From positions 186,001 to 250,000 of the forward strand of contig NZ_PKQK01000003.1 in the NCBI RefSeq assembly GCF_002968835.1: a stretch of DNA of 64,000 nucleotides, in the 5' to 3' direction. This document shows positions 1 through 9,149 of this stretch, piece by piece. The position numbers and the translations under genes were made by a program. The stretch's first letter is position 1, and every line of letters begins with the position of its first letter. A model generated the notes under the pieces. The model did no database searches, was not told where the DNA came from, and saw nothing but the letters and a program-made list of their open reading frames with translations. The stretch is from Paenibacillus sp. PCH8. GTDB taxonomy: Bacteria > Bacillota > Bacilli > Paenibacillales > Paenibacillaceae.

Positions 1-420
1 CATGCTCGGATTTTGCCGATGGTGAATCAGATCGAAACACACCCGGAATTTCAACAACGCGAATTGCATGATTATATGGTTCAGAATCAGATTCTGCATG
101 AGGCTTGGGGCCCGCTAGGACAGGGGAACAAAGCACTGCTGGAGCATCCAGAGCTGGTTGCAATTGCTCTTCGTCATCGCAAGTCGGTTGCACAAATCAT
201 TTTGCGCTGGCATCTGGAGCGCGGTATTATTGTGATCCCTAAATCGTCAAATCCCCAAAGAATAAAAGAGAACAGTGATCTATTCGACTTTGAGCTGAAC
301 CCAGAGGAAATGGAACAAATTCGCCACTTGGACACGGAAAAAAGATACTCCGTAAGCCCGACAGGTCTCATGGTCAATCCGATTTACGTCAAATTTATAA
401 AGCTATTCAGTTGTCCATAA
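1..420 (+). CDS. Aldo/keto reductase, C-terminal part (5' cut by window edge)
   Basis: NADPH-dependent reduction of aldehydes or ketones by a TIM-barrel enzyme is the family role. The frame is open from base 1. The segment PMVNQIETHPEF is the conserved AKR strand-6 region, and IIVIPKSSNPQRIKENSDLFDF is the late NADP-binding region (K-S then R-xx-EN). The catalytic Asp/Tyr/Lys lie upstream, outside the window. The end (YVKFIKLFSCP) is a little longer than usual. The substrate cannot be told from this part. A strong terminator follows about 135 bp downstream. Confidence 0.9.
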   Translation, partial: HARILPMVNQIETHPEFQQRELHDYMVQNQILHEAWGPLGQGNKALLEHPELVAIALRHRKSVAQIILRWHLERGIIVIPKSSNPQRIKENSDLFDFELNPEEMEQIRHLDTEKRYSVSPTGLMVNPIYVKFIKLFSCP

Positions 421-555
421 TAACGTATACAGAAACGGTCATCATGCAAAAAGATAACTTTAAAATTGCCGTTACTTGTAGTGCGGAGAAGTGTATCACA
501 TACTGAAACAGTGATTAAGTTAATGGGTAACAATAGTTCCATAAAACCAAAGGAG

Positions 556-586
556 GCCGCCGATCAACAGGATCGGCGGCTTTATT
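556..586 (+). terminator. Rho-independent terminator
   Basis: A perfect 10-bp stem (GCCGCCGATC / GATCGGCGGC, 556-565 and 571-580) with a 5-nt loop is followed by TTTATT. It closes the aldo/keto reductase transcript. The 421-555 stretch before it holds no convincing gene. Confidence 0.85.
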
Positions 587-680
587 CGACTATCGGTCAA
601 TGAATGAAAACCTGAGAACGAGTGAGCAAACAAGAACATGGGTTAAATATATTAATTTGAATACATGATACGAAATTCAC

Positions 681-1255
681 GAGAGACAATGGCGGCTAAT
701 CCAGGATTTGTTTCCAACTGAACGAAAACCACAAGGAGGACGTCGCAGTGGACAATCGAATTATGTTAAACGCCATGCTTTGGGTAACTCGTTCAGGCGC
801 CCCTGGCGTGATCTGCCAGACCACTTCCCCAATTGAAATTCCGTCTACACCCGCTTTCGACGCTGGCAGCAAGCGGGCATTGGGGATGAAGTGTTAAAGC
901 ATGTTTCCCTAGCTCCTGACGAGAAAAGCGTGAGTGGTTGACGCCACGATTGACTCCGTCCAAGGTTTCAACGTCCTTAAAAGCATGAAATTGACCCGGA
1001 AGCAAGATCTAGCCGACCGAACGTATGATACGAATGCCATTCGGACCTTTTTGAAGGAACAACAGGCGATCCCTGTGATTCCTGGAAAAAAACCGCCAAG
1101 TGATCCCGAAATATGATCAAGATGCCTACAAAGAGCGCCATTTGGTGGAATGCTTCTTTAATAAAGTAAAGAATTTTCGTCGTTTGGCGACTCGATATGA
1201 TAAATTAGCGTGTACATTCAAGTCTTTTTTGGCCTTGGCATCCATTATGGTGTGA
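681..1255 (+). pseudogene. IS5-family transposase remnant
   Basis: Pieces of an IS5/DUF4096-type transposase lie in order but in different frames. WRLIQDLFPTERKPQGGRRSG (691 on) and then DNRIMLNAMLWVTRSG are the N-terminal domain. VYTRFRRW follows. ADRTYDTNAIR...AIPVIPGKK is the DDE segment after the middle Asp, and KYDQDAYKERHLVECFF with FRRLATRYDK is the C-terminal part. At least three frameshifts and a stop make it non-functional, and much of the central DDE region is missing. Terminal inverted repeats were not identified. Confidence 0.85.
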
Positions 1256-1286
1256 TTAGGTATCTATATGAAACATTAGATTACCA

Positions 1287-1748
1287 TTAACAATGAAACG
1301 CATCAATTTGTTTTGCATCTATTCCAAAATAAGATGGAAAAGGTGATCCTGATGGCCAAACGTATCCTGCAACGGATGTTGGTCCAATAAAGGTAGGATA
1401 GAACCACATTTGATTCCCATTACTCAGCCAAACATATGTCCACTTGTAGATACAACCAAACATACTCGGTGCATCAATTGCATAAGCTTGCGGTGGCTTT
1501 ACAGGAATGTATGATGGAGGTTGTATCGTTGGTGCAGCTCCTTGACCAGCCGATTGCTCAGGCATTTGTCCCGGAGGAGAACCAGGGATCATTGGTGTCA
1601 CAGGCGTCGGGTAATAACCGGGAAACTGACCCGGAACCATCGGTGGCTGACCGGTGGGAAACAATCCTGGAATAGGAAGCTGTCTGTGCATATTATGCAA
1701 AGCTAAACTATTTAAGTAGCAGTTATAACAATAAGCAGAATAATGCAT
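1287..1748 (-). CDS. Proline-rich small protein with conserved aromatic C-terminal domain
   Basis: A 153-aa protein. An N-terminal Tyr/Cys segment (YSAYCYNCYLN) is followed by a long Pro/Gly/Gln stretch (residues about 23-85), then a compact C-terminal domain (residues about 95-153) rich in Trp/Tyr: CIYKWTYVWLSNG, FYPTFIGPTSVAGYVW and FGIDAKQIDAFHC. Similar Pro-rich proteins with this kind of end occur in Bacillus and Paenibacillus and are thought to be surface or spore associated; that is recollection, not a search. There is no signal peptide or membrane segment. The upstream DNA (1749-1800) is AT-rich and could carry its promoter. Confidence 0.65.
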   Translation of the reverse strand: MHYSAYCYNCYLNSLALHNMHRQLPIPGLFPTGQPPMVPGQFPGYYPTPVTPMIPGSPPGQMPEQSAGQGAAPTIQPPSYIPVKPPQAYAIDAPSMFGCIYKWTYVWLSNGNQMWFYPTFIGPTSVAGYVWPSGSPFPSYFGIDAKQIDAFHC

Positions 1749-1800
1749 ATTAATACCTCATTTCAGATGTTTTAGTTTAAAATCAACATTGAACTGAATC

Positions 1801-1968
1801 ATTACCAAGGGGATTCATCCACCAAGTACGCCTCGGCCCCCCAATCCGGATCCTTATGCAGCGCAGATTGTTTCACTGGTATCCGTTTTAAAACAAAATG
1901 AATCACTAGACATACCTCCGCCAGGGAGTACAGCAATGCCTCCACCGATTAACCAAACATTCCTCTAA
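1801..1968 (+). pseudogene. Proline-rich coding remnant without a start
   Basis: An open frame of 55 codons ends at TAA 1966-1968. It encodes Pro-rich ends (IHPPSTPRPPNPDPYAAQ and IPPPGSTAMPPPINQTFL) around a short hydrophobic core (IVSLVSVLKQNE). An in-frame TGA lies at 1795 and there is no ATG, GTG or TTG at the front, so it is probably the tail of a lost gene. From 1969 to 2251 nothing else is recognisable. Confidence 0.35.
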
Positions 1969-2251
1969 AAGTAACACCAAAATCCCACAATCATCTCATA
2001 GCAAAAATAGGAATAACTCAATAAAATTCTTCTCTTCAACAGTTGCTTCCAATTCTTCGTTAGGTTATGGTCAGCAGCCCAAATGTGTGAATGCTAATTC
2101 ATAAATTGGTGGATTATGTACTCTACACATATCATCGGATATTTAAGATCAACACTCTGTGATCCATTGTGGGACCTCACATATGATATTATTATCGAAG
2201 TAATGACATACTTTCTGAGGAATACTAGTCTGGTTTAAGTGGATCATCATG

Positions 2252-2320
2252 AGTGTTTTAAATATTACAAAAAACCATAAGACGCAACATAGATACGATA
2301 ATAATGGAAAAATTAGATAA
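2252..2320 (+). pseudogene. Last 22 codons of an Rhs/YD polymorphic toxin
   Basis: The frame reads SVLNITKNHKTQHRYDNNGK and ends IR-stop. It is identical to the carboxyl end of the large toxin at 54657-58742. No toxin body is present upstream, so this is a leftover of a displaced or recombined toxin cassette. Confidence 0.85.
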
Positions 2321-2339
2321 AACATCATAAGGAGGAAAT

Positions 2340-2649
2340 ATGAATCAGAAAGAATTTGAATCTGTCATCAATCTCCCTGCAAATATTCGTTATGAATACT
2401 TCATCAAAAAAGTAGTAGATTCAGAAGAAGTGTGGGGCTTTTATGAGAATGGTTGAATACTGTGCAACTGATGGTTGGAAAATTTATTCAAGTAAAAGTA
2501 TGGATATGTACGAGTTCATAGACGTGTTTCTGCCCAATTTTAAAAAAGAGGGTTTTAAACCTTCAATATTTTTAAATAATGCTGATTCAGCTGTATTAGA
2601 AGTCGATATAATAATTGAGGATTTAAAGACAGAACTTGAAAAATACTAA
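2340..2649 (+). pseudogene. DUF2750-type immunity gene with internal deletion
   Basis: Begins ATG 2340 behind GGAGGAAAT and is nearly identical to the intact gene at 58762. After WGFYENG the frame stops (TGA). About 64 bp encoding the segment from SVTEDD to KKEFA are missing, and the rest (EYCATDGWKIYSSKSMDMYEF ... LEKY) continues in another frame. DUF2750 proteins are small acidic proteins found next to polymorphic toxins. This copy cannot make a full protein, although a shortened C-terminal product from an internal ATG (2443) is conceivable. Confidence 0.85.
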
Positions 2650-2702
2650 CAGGATTGATAATGGCCGTTCCCAGAATATCGACCGACCGGGGACGGTCGA
2701 AT

Positions 2703-2795
2703 ATTGTCGAGGGACAAGAACTTATACCGATTACCGGAATGGACAAGAACATCGTCCGATTGCCGATTAGGATGTGTACGTAAGTAAAAAGTACA
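2703..2795 (+). repeat. Dispersed repeat, internally deleted copy A
   Basis: Starts ATTGTCGAGGGACAAGAAC and jumps to the right-hand part (ATACCGATTACCGGAATGGA, then the second GGACAAGAAC core and GTCCGATTGCCGATTAGG), ending near TAAGTAAAAAG. The terminator hairpin and the left arm of the long inverted repeat are absent. The full consensus is best seen at 51635-51800. Confidence 0.8.
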
Positions 2796-2872
2796 TAAGC
2801 CCTCATTAGTACCAAATAATTATATATAAGAACAGAATTACATTAAAATATATTACTTATGTAACATTTCTC

Positions 2873-2907
2873 AAAGAAAGACTCTTAAATTATTGTCTTT
2901 CTTTTTT
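2873..2907 (+). terminator. Hairpin terminator
   Basis: Arms AAAGAAAGAC (2873-2882) and GTCTTTCTTT (2895-2904) with a 12-nt loop and a T-run. It separates the toxin-module remnant from the GntR gene. The rest of 2796-3040 is AT-rich and shows no gene. Confidence 0.65.
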
Positions 2908-3040
2908 GTCTCAAACTCTCAATAAAAACAGGTAGTTATCTGGATAAACTTAATTGAGCGAGTAAAAAATGAAATAATATTTGCTTCTCAATCGTGTATG
3001 CGATATATTGCATATAATAATTGTAATGAGGATGAATACA

Positions 3041-3706
3041 ATGCCAATTCCTAAAGACTTTTCCTTACCAGTCCGTATGTCGGCCAAAGAAAGAGCATTT
3101 TCTCAGATTCAGCGATGGATTATTGATGGAACACTGCAACCAGGTGAAAAGCTTATTGATGCGGAAATGGCTGAATCGCTTGGAGTCAGCCGGACACCGA
3201 TTCGGGAGGCATTTCAGTTACTCGAAGTTCAAGGCCTCGTGTCTATGCATCCAGGAAAAGAAACAAAAGTAACGAATATTGAGAAAAACGATATTTTTAA
3301 GATGTATTCAACCATGGCTGCTCTTCAGGCTTTGGCTGCTGAAATCACCGCCAAGATTATTGTTCCAGAACAGATCGAGAAACTAAGATCCATAAATTTG
3401 GAATTTGCAAGTTCCATTAAGAATGGCCAAGTTTATCAGGCCATGGAGGTGGATGAGCTATTTCATAATTATATTGTGGAGCTCTCAGATAATCCTTATG
3501 TGGCCACATTTAATACATCTCTTCAGATTCACATTAGGCGATTTAAATATGTGTTTTTAAAACAACCTATTACGGCTACACTTGCTTCAGTCGAAGAACA
3601 TGATTTGATCATTAAAGCTTTTGAAGGCAAGAATAGTGACGATGCTCAAGTACTAATGAAACAAAATTTTATTCGTCCGATGCAGGAGCTGAACGAAATA
3701 CTTTGA
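3041..3706 (+). CDS. GntR-family (FadR/FCD type) transcription regulator
   Basis: A 221-aa DNA-binding regulator. The N-terminal winged helix (about 15-75) shows AFSQIQRWIIDGTLQPGEKL and AESLGVSRTPIREAFQLLEVQGL. The rest is an all-helical FCD ligand domain with the usual His and Asp metal-site residues (ELFHNYIVELSDNPY). ATG 3041 is chosen because AATGAGG sits 9 bases before it; in-frame starts further up lack a site. It ends 18 bp before ilvD, so it probably shares its transcript and controls it in response to a carboxylic acid. The ligand is unknown. Confidence 0.88.
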   Translation: MPIPKDFSLPVRMSAKERAFSQIQRWIIDGTLQPGEKLIDAEMAESLGVSRTPIREAFQLLEVQGLVSMHPGKETKVTNIEKNDIFKMYSTMAALQALAAEITAKIIVPEQIEKLRSINLEFASSIKNGQVYQAMEVDELFHNYIVELSDNPYVATFNTSLQIHIRRFKYVFLKQPITATLASVEEHDLIIKAFEGKNSDDAQVLMKQNFIRPMQELNEIL

Positions 3707-3724
3707 AGTGAGGGGTATAAGAAC

Positions 3725-5416
3725 ATGGAAAATAAAAAAGATCTTCGTATTCGAAGCAAGGTAATCAGTGAAGGTGCTAACCGGGTACCGAACAGAGCGA
3801 TGTTGCGTGCAGTTGGATTTCAAGATGAGGATTTTAAAAAGCCAATGATCGGAATAGCGAGTACGTGGAGTGAAGTAACACCGTGTAATATGCACATCAA
3901 TGATTTAGCGGTGCAAGCTAAGCAGGGCGCACGTAATAACGGCGGTGCTCCACTAATTTTTAATACGATTACCGTTTCAGATGGGATTTCGATGGGGCAT
4001 GGAGGGATGTTGTTCTCTCTACCGAGTAGGGAAGCTATAGCTGATTCGATTGAAATTGTGACCGGAGCCGAGCGTTTTGACGGCGTTGTTGCAATCGGTG
4101 GGTGTGACAAGAATACGCCTGCATGTTTGATGGCTATTGGACGGATGAACATTCCTTCCGTATATGTATATGGAGGAACCATTCAACCGGGTAATCTCGA
4201 TGGTAAAAAAGTGGATATCGTTTCAGCTTTTGAAGCAGTTGGTCAATATCAAGATGGAAAAATAACAGATGAACAGTTGCATAAGGTCGAGTGCAGTGTT
4301 TGTCCAGGTCCAGGGGCTTGTGGCGGGATGTATACCGCTAATACGATGGCCGCAGCTGCAGAAGCAATGGGCATGTGTTTACCTGGTTCTTCTTCGACAT
4401 CAGCCATTTCAGCAGATAAAGCATTGGAATGTGAAGCAGCCGGTAAACAGGTCATCTCACTTCTTGAACAGGAAATCTACCCAAGAGACATTATGACGAA
4501 AAAAGCATTTGAGAATGCGATCACCGTTGTCATGGCTCTAGGTGGTTCAACCAACGCGTTTCTCCATCTGCTAGCTATTGCGCACTCGGTTGAAGTAGAT
4601 CTAACATTGGATGATTTTGAACGAATTCGCTTGCGTGTTCCACATTTGGCGGATCTGAAGCCAAGTGGTCAATATGTGATGCAGGATTTGAATGATATTG
4701 GCGGTGTTTCCGGGGTAATGAAGCTATTGCTTGCTGAGGGATTACTTCATGGGGATTGCCTCACGGTAACGGGTAAAACGTTAGCAGAGAATTTAGCGGA
4801 ATCTGCCCCACTTGAAAATGATCAAGAGATTATACGACCACTCAATAATCCACTTAAGCCAAATGGACCTTTAGTTGTACTTCGAGGAAATCTGGCTCCT
4901 GAAGGCGCTGTTGCCAAAATGTCAGGCATGAAGATACAGAAGTTTTCCGGTCCAACAAAGGTGTACGATAGCGAAGATGAAGCGACAGTAGCGATTATGA
5001 ATGATGAAATTAAAGAAGGAGACGTCGTGGTCATACGCTATTGTGGTCCGAAGGGTGGACCTGGTATGCCTGAGATGCTTTCCGTTACAGCACTCATTGT
5101 AGGAAAAGGACTCGGCGGGAAAGTGGCTCTCATCACAGATGGTAGATTCTCGGGTGGTTCACATGGATTTGTAGTCGGCCATGTATCACCTGAAGCACAA
5201 GTAGGCGGACCGATCTCGTTGCTTAGAAATGGGGACATTATTACCATTGATAGCGACATTCAGGAGATGAAGGTTGAGGTTTCAGAAGAAGAGTTAGCTG
5301 CTCGAGCACAAGCGTGGGTACAACCGCCACTGAAAGTAAAATCCGGTGTACTTGCTAAATATGCCAAATTAGTTTCTTCTGCTTCAAAAGGTGCAGTAAC
5401 CGATTTGATGGAATAA
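3725..5416 (+). CDS. ilvD: Dihydroxy-acid dehydratase
   Basis: A 563-aa enzyme that dehydrates 2,3-dihydroxy-isovalerate or -methylvalerate to the 2-oxo acids of valine and isoleucine synthesis; cytoplasmic, iron-sulfur and Mg dependent. Cluster cysteines are seen in [13 protein letters not shown] and [16 protein letters not shown]. The substrate loops [14 protein letters not shown] and [14 protein letters not shown] are intact, and length and order fit IlvD rather than the longer sugar-acid dehydratases. ATG 3725 follows GAGGGGTATAAGAAC. Being next to a GntR/FCD regulator instead of the other ilv genes suggests a second, specially regulated copy. Confidence 0.93.
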   Translation: MENKKDLRIRSKVISEGANRVPNRAMLRAVGFQDEDFKKPMIGIASTWSEVTPCNMHINDLAVQAKQGARNNGGAPLIFNTITVSDGISMGHGGMLFSLPSREAIADSIEIVTGAERFDGVVAIGGCDKNTPACLMAIGRMNIPSVYVYGGTIQPGNLDGKKVDIVSAFEAVGQYQDGKITDEQLHKVECSVCPGPGACGGMYTANTMAAAAEAMGMCLPGSSSTSAISADKALECEAAGKQVISLLEQEIYPRDIMTKKAFENAITVVMALGGSTNAFLHLLAIAHSVEVDLTLDDFERIRLRVPHLADLKPSGQYVMQDLNDIGGVSGVMKLLLAEGLLHGDCLTVTGKTLAENLAESAPLENDQEIIRPLNNPLKPNGPLVVLRGNLAPEGAVAKMSGMKIQKFSGPTKVYDSEDEATVAIMNDEIKEGDVVVIRYCGPKGGPGMPEMLSVTALIVGKGLGGKVALITDGRFSGGSHGFVVGHVSPEAQVGGPISLLRNGDIITIDSDIQEMKVEVSEEELAARAQAWVQPPLKVKSGVLAKYAKLVSSASKGAVTDLME

Positions 5417-5463
5417 ACAAGTAAACATTGATGAAGAATACGATTTGTAAAGATTAATTTTTT

Positions 5464-5508
5464 AACCCTCGTTAGTTTCATTATTTGAAAATTAACGGGG
5501 GTTTTTTT
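5464..5508 (+). terminator. Terminator after ilvD
   Basis: Arms AACCCTCGTTA and TAACGGGGGTT (one G-T pair) with a long loop, then seven T. It ends the GntR-ilvD unit. The region 5509-5870 has the repeat copy below and a small GCTGTG/CACAGC inverted repeat (5521-5556), but no gene. Confidence 0.8.
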
Positions 5509-5567
5509 GTGTAATAATGGGCTGTGTTTCTTGTCGACGGACGTATGATACACAGCCGAGCCGGAAA

Positions 5568-5660
5568 ATCGAGGGACAAGAACATGGTCCCATTGAAGTC
5601 GCTATTATAGCGGCTTTTTTATGTTATCGGTACAAGTACATGTTCCTATTCCCGCCCATA
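5568..5660 (+). repeat. Dispersed repeat, left half, copy B
   Basis: ATCGAGGGACAAGAACATGG starts a match to the family. It includes the GGGAC/GTCCC hairpin, the GTCGCTA/TAGCGGC hairpin with six T, and the left arm of the long inverted repeat (CGGTACAAGTACATGTTCC, diverged). It loses similarity after about 5660. It lies in non-coding DNA downstream of ilvD. Confidence 0.8.
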
Positions 5661-5870
5661 TGTATATCCAAAAAAAGAACATGGAGTTAAAACTTGAATA
5701 GGAAGCATTGAAAGGACTGTTTCACATTTCTTGAACCAAATGACTCGAGAAGAGATACACCCGGGTGGATAAGCTAACGCCTAGTATTGAGCCCAATCCG
5801 TTAAACCAACTAATTAGAATACCTAATTCTGAAAAATAGGAAGGAACCTTTTTCAGTTGTTAACACCCAA

Positions 5871-5910
5871 TAGTTACATTTTGGTTCCTATCTAATAAAA
5901 AGGTGCCTAC
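5871..5910 (+). promoter_or_regulatory. Shared operator, copy 1 (probable HxlR site)
   Basis: TAGTTAC, 5 bases, GGTTCCTA, 11 bases, GGTGCCTAC. The same three blocks with the same spacings recur at 7444-7483 and 11557-11596. The GGTTCCTA and GGTGCCTA blocks start exactly 19 bases apart. It lies about 100 bp before the radical SAM gene at 6008. Confidence 0.75.
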
Positions 5911-6007
5911 TTTTCAAGTAGCATGAGAAATTTTAAGATAAAAAGAAAGGTGGTTAAACCGATTAAGTTGGAGATTAAACGAAAGTAATTGAGGGGATGG
6001 TAACATC

Positions 6008-6841
6008 ATGCCGATTGAAATCAAAGACATTGTGTCTAAGAAAATATTGAGTGAAGTAAAGGGTTATCTAGATATTGGTTTTACTCATTCACTAAATCCC
6101 TATACGGGTTGTGCGTTTGCTTGCGAATACTGTTACGTCAGAGAAATGCCTATTCAAAAGTTTAAGGATATTCCTTGGGGAATGTGGGTAGATATCAAAA
6201 AAAATGCAGCAGAAAACTATCTAAGGGAAGTCTCTCTTCTAAGACGCAAAAATAAACCCATAAGTATATTTATGTCATCAGCCACAGATCCTTATCAACC
6301 TGTAGAGCAGAGGGCAAACATTACAAGAAGCCTATTGGAAGAAATGGATAAAAACCCACCAGATTCACTTCAAATTCAAACTAGAAGCCCTCTGGTTGCC
6401 AGAGACCTTGATGTACTACTGAAATTAAAGGAAAAATGTCAAATTCTGGTTTCCATGACAATCGAGACAGATCGCGAAGACGTGAAACGAATTTTTTCAC
6501 CCTATGCTCCTGGAATAAATTTAAGATTTAAAGCCTTGAAAAAGATACATGATGCAGGGATACATACACAAGTATCTATTTCCCCTGCGCTACCTTTTTC
6601 ACCTAATTTCGCTAACATGATACAAGGCATAGCTGATCGAATTTGGATTGATACGTTACTGATTGGTGATGGTCAAATGGGGATGAGATCCGAGCGTTTA
6701 GGGATGCCAAAATTATTTGATGCGAACGGCTGGGACAAATGGTATGAGAAAAGAATTCATCTGAAAGTGGAAAAATATTTTAAGGCAAGGTTTCCATCTG
6801 AAATCATTCATGTATCCAAAAACAACGCATATCCATTTTGA
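6008..6841 (+). CDS. SplB-like radical SAM protein
   Basis: A 277-aa protein of the family that includes spore photoproduct lyase-like proteins and Rv2578c. The [4Fe-4S] motif is CAFACEYCY (CxxxCxxC) at residues about 35-43. MSSATDPYQPVEQ and the Glu/Arg pattern of the barrel follow. It lacks the extra N-terminal part of true SplB, so it may not be the photoproduct lyase. ATG 6008 follows GAGGGGATGGTAAC. It stands alone behind operator copy 1, suggesting control by the HxlR protein at 7100. The substrate is unknown. Confidence 0.8.
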   Translation: MPIEIKDIVSKKILSEVKGYLDIGFTHSLNPYTGCAFACEYCYVREMPIQKFKDIPWGMWVDIKKNAAENYLREVSLLRRKNKPISIFMSSATDPYQPVEQRANITRSLLEEMDKNPPDSLQIQTRSPLVARDLDVLLKLKEKCQILVSMTIETDREDVKRIFSPYAPGINLRFKALKKIHDAGIHTQVSISPALPFSPNFANMIQGIADRIWIDTLLIGDGQMGMRSERLGMPKLFDANGWDKWYEKRIHLKVEKYFKARFPSEIIHVSKNNAYPF

Positions 6842-6943
6842 TTTTATATAGCCATTCATTTTATGAGGATCTTGCCCGGTTTTTCTTCATGCAATAGAAA
6901 TATTGCAGAAACTGGTGTTAGAAGATCAACTTTCTCTTACGAA

Positions 6944-6973
6944 TCAATGGAGGACGCATGAGCCCTCCATTGA
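6944..6973. other. Perfect 10-bp inverted repeat
   Basis: TCAATGGAGG (6944-6953) and CCTCCATTGA (6964-6973) with a 10-nt loop lie between the convergent radical SAM and HxlR genes. No T-run follows on either strand, so it is only a possible terminator. Confidence 0.4.
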
Positions 6974-7099
6974 CTTAACTTGAAGATGAAAATACTTGCT
7001 TTAAGATTCCATGGAAATAATAGAGGAGCTTATTTTATTTTGAAATAACCGTGGAGTAACAATTTGACATCATTCACTTTGATGAATATCGTTTGGAAG

Positions 7100-7426
7100 T
7101 TACTCATTGAGTTTCTGGTACCCGAGTCCCCATGTTTCCATAGAGAATATAATTGGCTTCAGTGAATTTCCTAAATCACTTAAACTGTATTCGACTCTCG
7201 GAGGGACTTCTGCAAAAACAGTACGAATGACTATTCCATCCTCTTCCATTGAACGTAAATTTTCAGTGAGAACCTTTTGACTGATCTCCGGGATACTTTT
7301 ACGAAGTTCTCCGAATCGTTGAGTTCCCTTCAAAAGATCCCTCATAACCAATAACTTCCACTTGTTACCTATCAAGCCAACAGTCGTTGCGACGGGACAC
7401 AACGGCAACTCTTTTTTTGAAATCAC
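7100..7426 (-). CDS. HxlR-family transcription regulator
   Basis: A 108-aa winged-helix regulator. CPVATTVGLIGNKWKLLVMR is the family hallmark (the early Cys is the redox- or electrophile-sensing residue in several HxlR proteins). FGELRKSIPEISQKVLTENL is the recognition region and PRVEYSLSDLGNSL the wing. Start GTG 7426 is chosen because GGAGG lies 10 bases upstream and homologues begin here; the frame is open further up but that part overlaps the operator. It is divergent from the ABC operon, with operator copy 2 between them, so autoregulation and control of the neighbours are likely. Confidence 0.88.
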   Translation of the reverse strand: MISKKELPLCPVATTVGLIGNKWKLLVMRDLLKGTQRFGELRKSIPEISQKVLTENLRSMEEDGIVIRTVFAEVPPRVEYSLSDLGNSLKPIIFSMETWGLGYQKLNE

Positions 7427-7443
7427 TACATTATCGCCTCCAA

Positions 7444-7483
7444 TAGTTACTATTAGGTTCCTATATAACAAAAAGGTGCCTAC
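7444..7483 (+). promoter_or_regulatory. Shared operator, copy 2 (HxlR/ABC intergenic)
   Basis: TAGTTAC-N5-GGTTCCTA-N11-GGTGCCTAC, with spacing identical to copies 1 and 3. It sits 17 bp upstream of the chosen HxlR start and about 80 bp before the permease start, so it can serve both directions. Confidence 0.78.
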
Positions 7484-7562
7484 TTTCAAAACCAATACAT
7501 TGCTTATATTATAATTCTGTCGATGAAAAATCAAATGAAAATGAATGAGAGGAGGAGGGAGT

Positions 7563-8219
7563 TTGCAAGAAAGTTTATGGATGCAACTGAGTGACTATTT
7601 TTCGAATCATATGTTAACGTTCTTGAATTCTTGGAAAGAGCATTTAGAGATCAGTTTATTGGCATTGATGGGTTCTACACTTATCGGAGTTACATTAGGT
7701 ACCTTATCAACTAAATACGGTCGTTCCGAAAAATGGATCCTTTCGTTATTTCAAACATTACGAATCGTTCCCAGCCTAGCGATCTTACTTCTGTTGCTTC
7801 CTATCATGGGTACTGGAATTAGGCCGGCCCTTGTCGCTCTCATTATTTTAGGAATCCCTCCTATCTTAATGAATACAGTATCCGGGTTACAAAGTGTGTC
7901 CATGTCTTTACTTGAATCTGCACAAGGTGTAGGAATGTCTGAACGACAAATTAGATGGAAAATCCAATTTCCAGTGGCTGGACCATTAATTTTGACAGGG
8001 ATTAAAACCGCTGCGATTGAAATTATCGCCAGCGCTACTTTGGCTGCCAAAATTGGAGCTGGTGGATTAGGAGAGATCATTTTTACCGGTTTAGGACTCA
8101 ATCGAACGGATTTACTTTTAATTGGTGGTATCTCAGTAGCGATTCTGGCTATTGGGATAGGCTTCATTTTAGATCTGTCTGAACGTGTATTGTTTAGATA
8201 TAAATTCTTGCAAAGGTAG
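7563..8219 (+). CDS. OpuCB-type ABC permease (compatible solute/quaternary amine)
   Basis: A 218-aa inner-membrane subunit. About five or six hydrophobic helices are seen, with the permease loop ESAQGVGMSERQIRWKIQFP (EAA-like motif) at about residue 120 and IIASATLAAKIGAGGLG after it. TTG 7563 is taken as the start because GGAGG ends 7 bases before it; an ATG at 7545 lies inside the ribosome site. First gene of a four-gene importer with the binding protein, ATPase and second permease. Substrates of the family are glycine betaine, carnitine and choline; the exact one is not shown. Confidence 0.87.
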   Translation: MQESLWMQLSDYFSNHMLTFLNSWKEHLEISLLALMGSTLIGVTLGTLSTKYGRSEKWILSLFQTLRIVPSLAILLLLLPIMGTGIRPALVALIILGIPPILMNTVSGLQSVSMSLLESAQGVGMSERQIRWKIQFPVAGPLILTGIKTAAIEIIASATLAAKIGAGGLGEIIFTGLGLNRTDLLLIGGISVAILAIGIGFILDLSERVLFRYKFLQR

Positions 8220-8230
8220 GGTCCACACAA

Positions 8231-9136
8231 ATGAAAAAGAACATAAAGAAAAAAATACTTTTAACCATTTCAATCACACTTGTTTTGTCCATCATTTTGA
8301 GCGCATGCGGTAATAAAACGAATAATAATGGAGCGACAATACGAATTGGTTCAAAAGACTTCACTGAGAATTTAATTGTTGGAGAGCTATATGCTTTGGC
8401 TTTGGAGAACGCGGGGTACCAAGTAGAGCGAGTTCCTAATATTGCGGGTTCCATCATTCATTCATCGATTGTTAATAACGATATCGATATGTATCCAGAG
8501 TACACAGGTACGGGTTTGTTGGCCGTTTTAAAAATGGGTTTGATAACAGATCCGGATGAAGTGTATACAACAGTCAAAGAAGAGTACAAAAAGCAATTCA
8601 ATATCACATGGCTCGATTATTCAAAAGCAAATGATGGAGCGGGTCTCGTTATTCGAACGGAAGTATCACAAAAATTAGGGATCAAGACCATTACTGACTT
8701 GCAAAAACATGCCGGTGAGATTCGATTTGCTTCCCAAGGAGAGGTTGACCAGCGCGCTGACGGTATTCCAGCATTAGAGAAAGTGTATGGCAAGCTCCAT
8801 TGGAAATCATCCAAAGTATATGATAACAGTTTGAAATATGCAGTGCTTAGAAACAACGAGGCTGATGTTGCGCCCGCATATACCACTGAAGGTCAGTTGG
8901 TAAACAAAGACGAGTTCACCCTATTGGAAGATGACAAACAAGTATGGCCACCTTATAACTTGGCGCCTGTTATCCGTGATAATGTGCTCTCAACGGATCC
9001 CGGCATCGCTGAAGTGATCAACAAGGTTAGTTCGGTATTGGATACAGACACCATAACCGCACTAAACGCAAAAGTGGACGTAGACAAAGAAGAATATGAA
9101 GATGTAGCAAAAGAATTTTATGATTCCATTAAATAA
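8231..9136 (+). CDS. OpuCC-type substrate-binding lipoprotein
   Basis: A 301-aa lipoprotein. There is a basic N-terminus, a hydrophobic stretch and lipobox LSAC (Cys 26), so it is anchored outside the membrane. RIGSKDFTENLIVGELYALALE and NNDIDMYPEYTGTGL are typical of the QAT/OpuCC binding family (the Tyr-Thr-Gly segment helps form the aromatic ligand cage). It starts 11 bp after the permease and its end is followed closely by the ATPase. It binds a quaternary amine or similar osmolyte and hands it to the two permeases. Confidence 0.9.
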   Translation: MKKNIKKKILLTISITLVLSIILSACGNKTNNNGATIRIGSKDFTENLIVGELYALALENAGYQVERVPNIAGSIIHSSIVNNDIDMYPEYTGTGLLAVLKMGLITDPDEVYTTVKEEYKKQFNITWLDYSKANDGAGLVIRTEVSQKLGIKTITDLQKHAGEIRFASQGEVDQRADGIPALEKVYGKLHWKSSKVYDNSLKYAVLRNNEADVAPAYTTEGQLVNKDEFTLLEDDKQVWPPYNLAPVIRDNVLSTDPGIAEVINKVSSVLDTDTITALNAKVDVDKEEYEDVAKEFYDSIK

Positions 9137-9149
9137 GGATGGCGTTAAC

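Larger units (their letters stand above)
2252..2702 (+). repeat. Partial duplicate of the toxin-tail/DUF2750 module at 58674-59189
   Basis: From AGTGTTTTAAATATT (2252) to the CGGTCGAAT after a small hairpin (2702), this stretch matches 58674-59189 almost base for base except for a deletion of about 64 bp inside the immunity gene. It therefore holds the last codons of an Rhs toxin, an immunity gene and its 3' hairpin. The right edge is immediately followed by a copy of the dispersed repeat family. Confidence 0.9.

Noticed and set aside
3725..5416. Sugar-acid (xylonate-type) dehydratase in place of IlvD
   Set aside because: Length and the [16 protein letters not shown] and [14 protein letters not shown] segments fit dihydroxy-acid dehydratase; the GntR neighbour alone is not enough.
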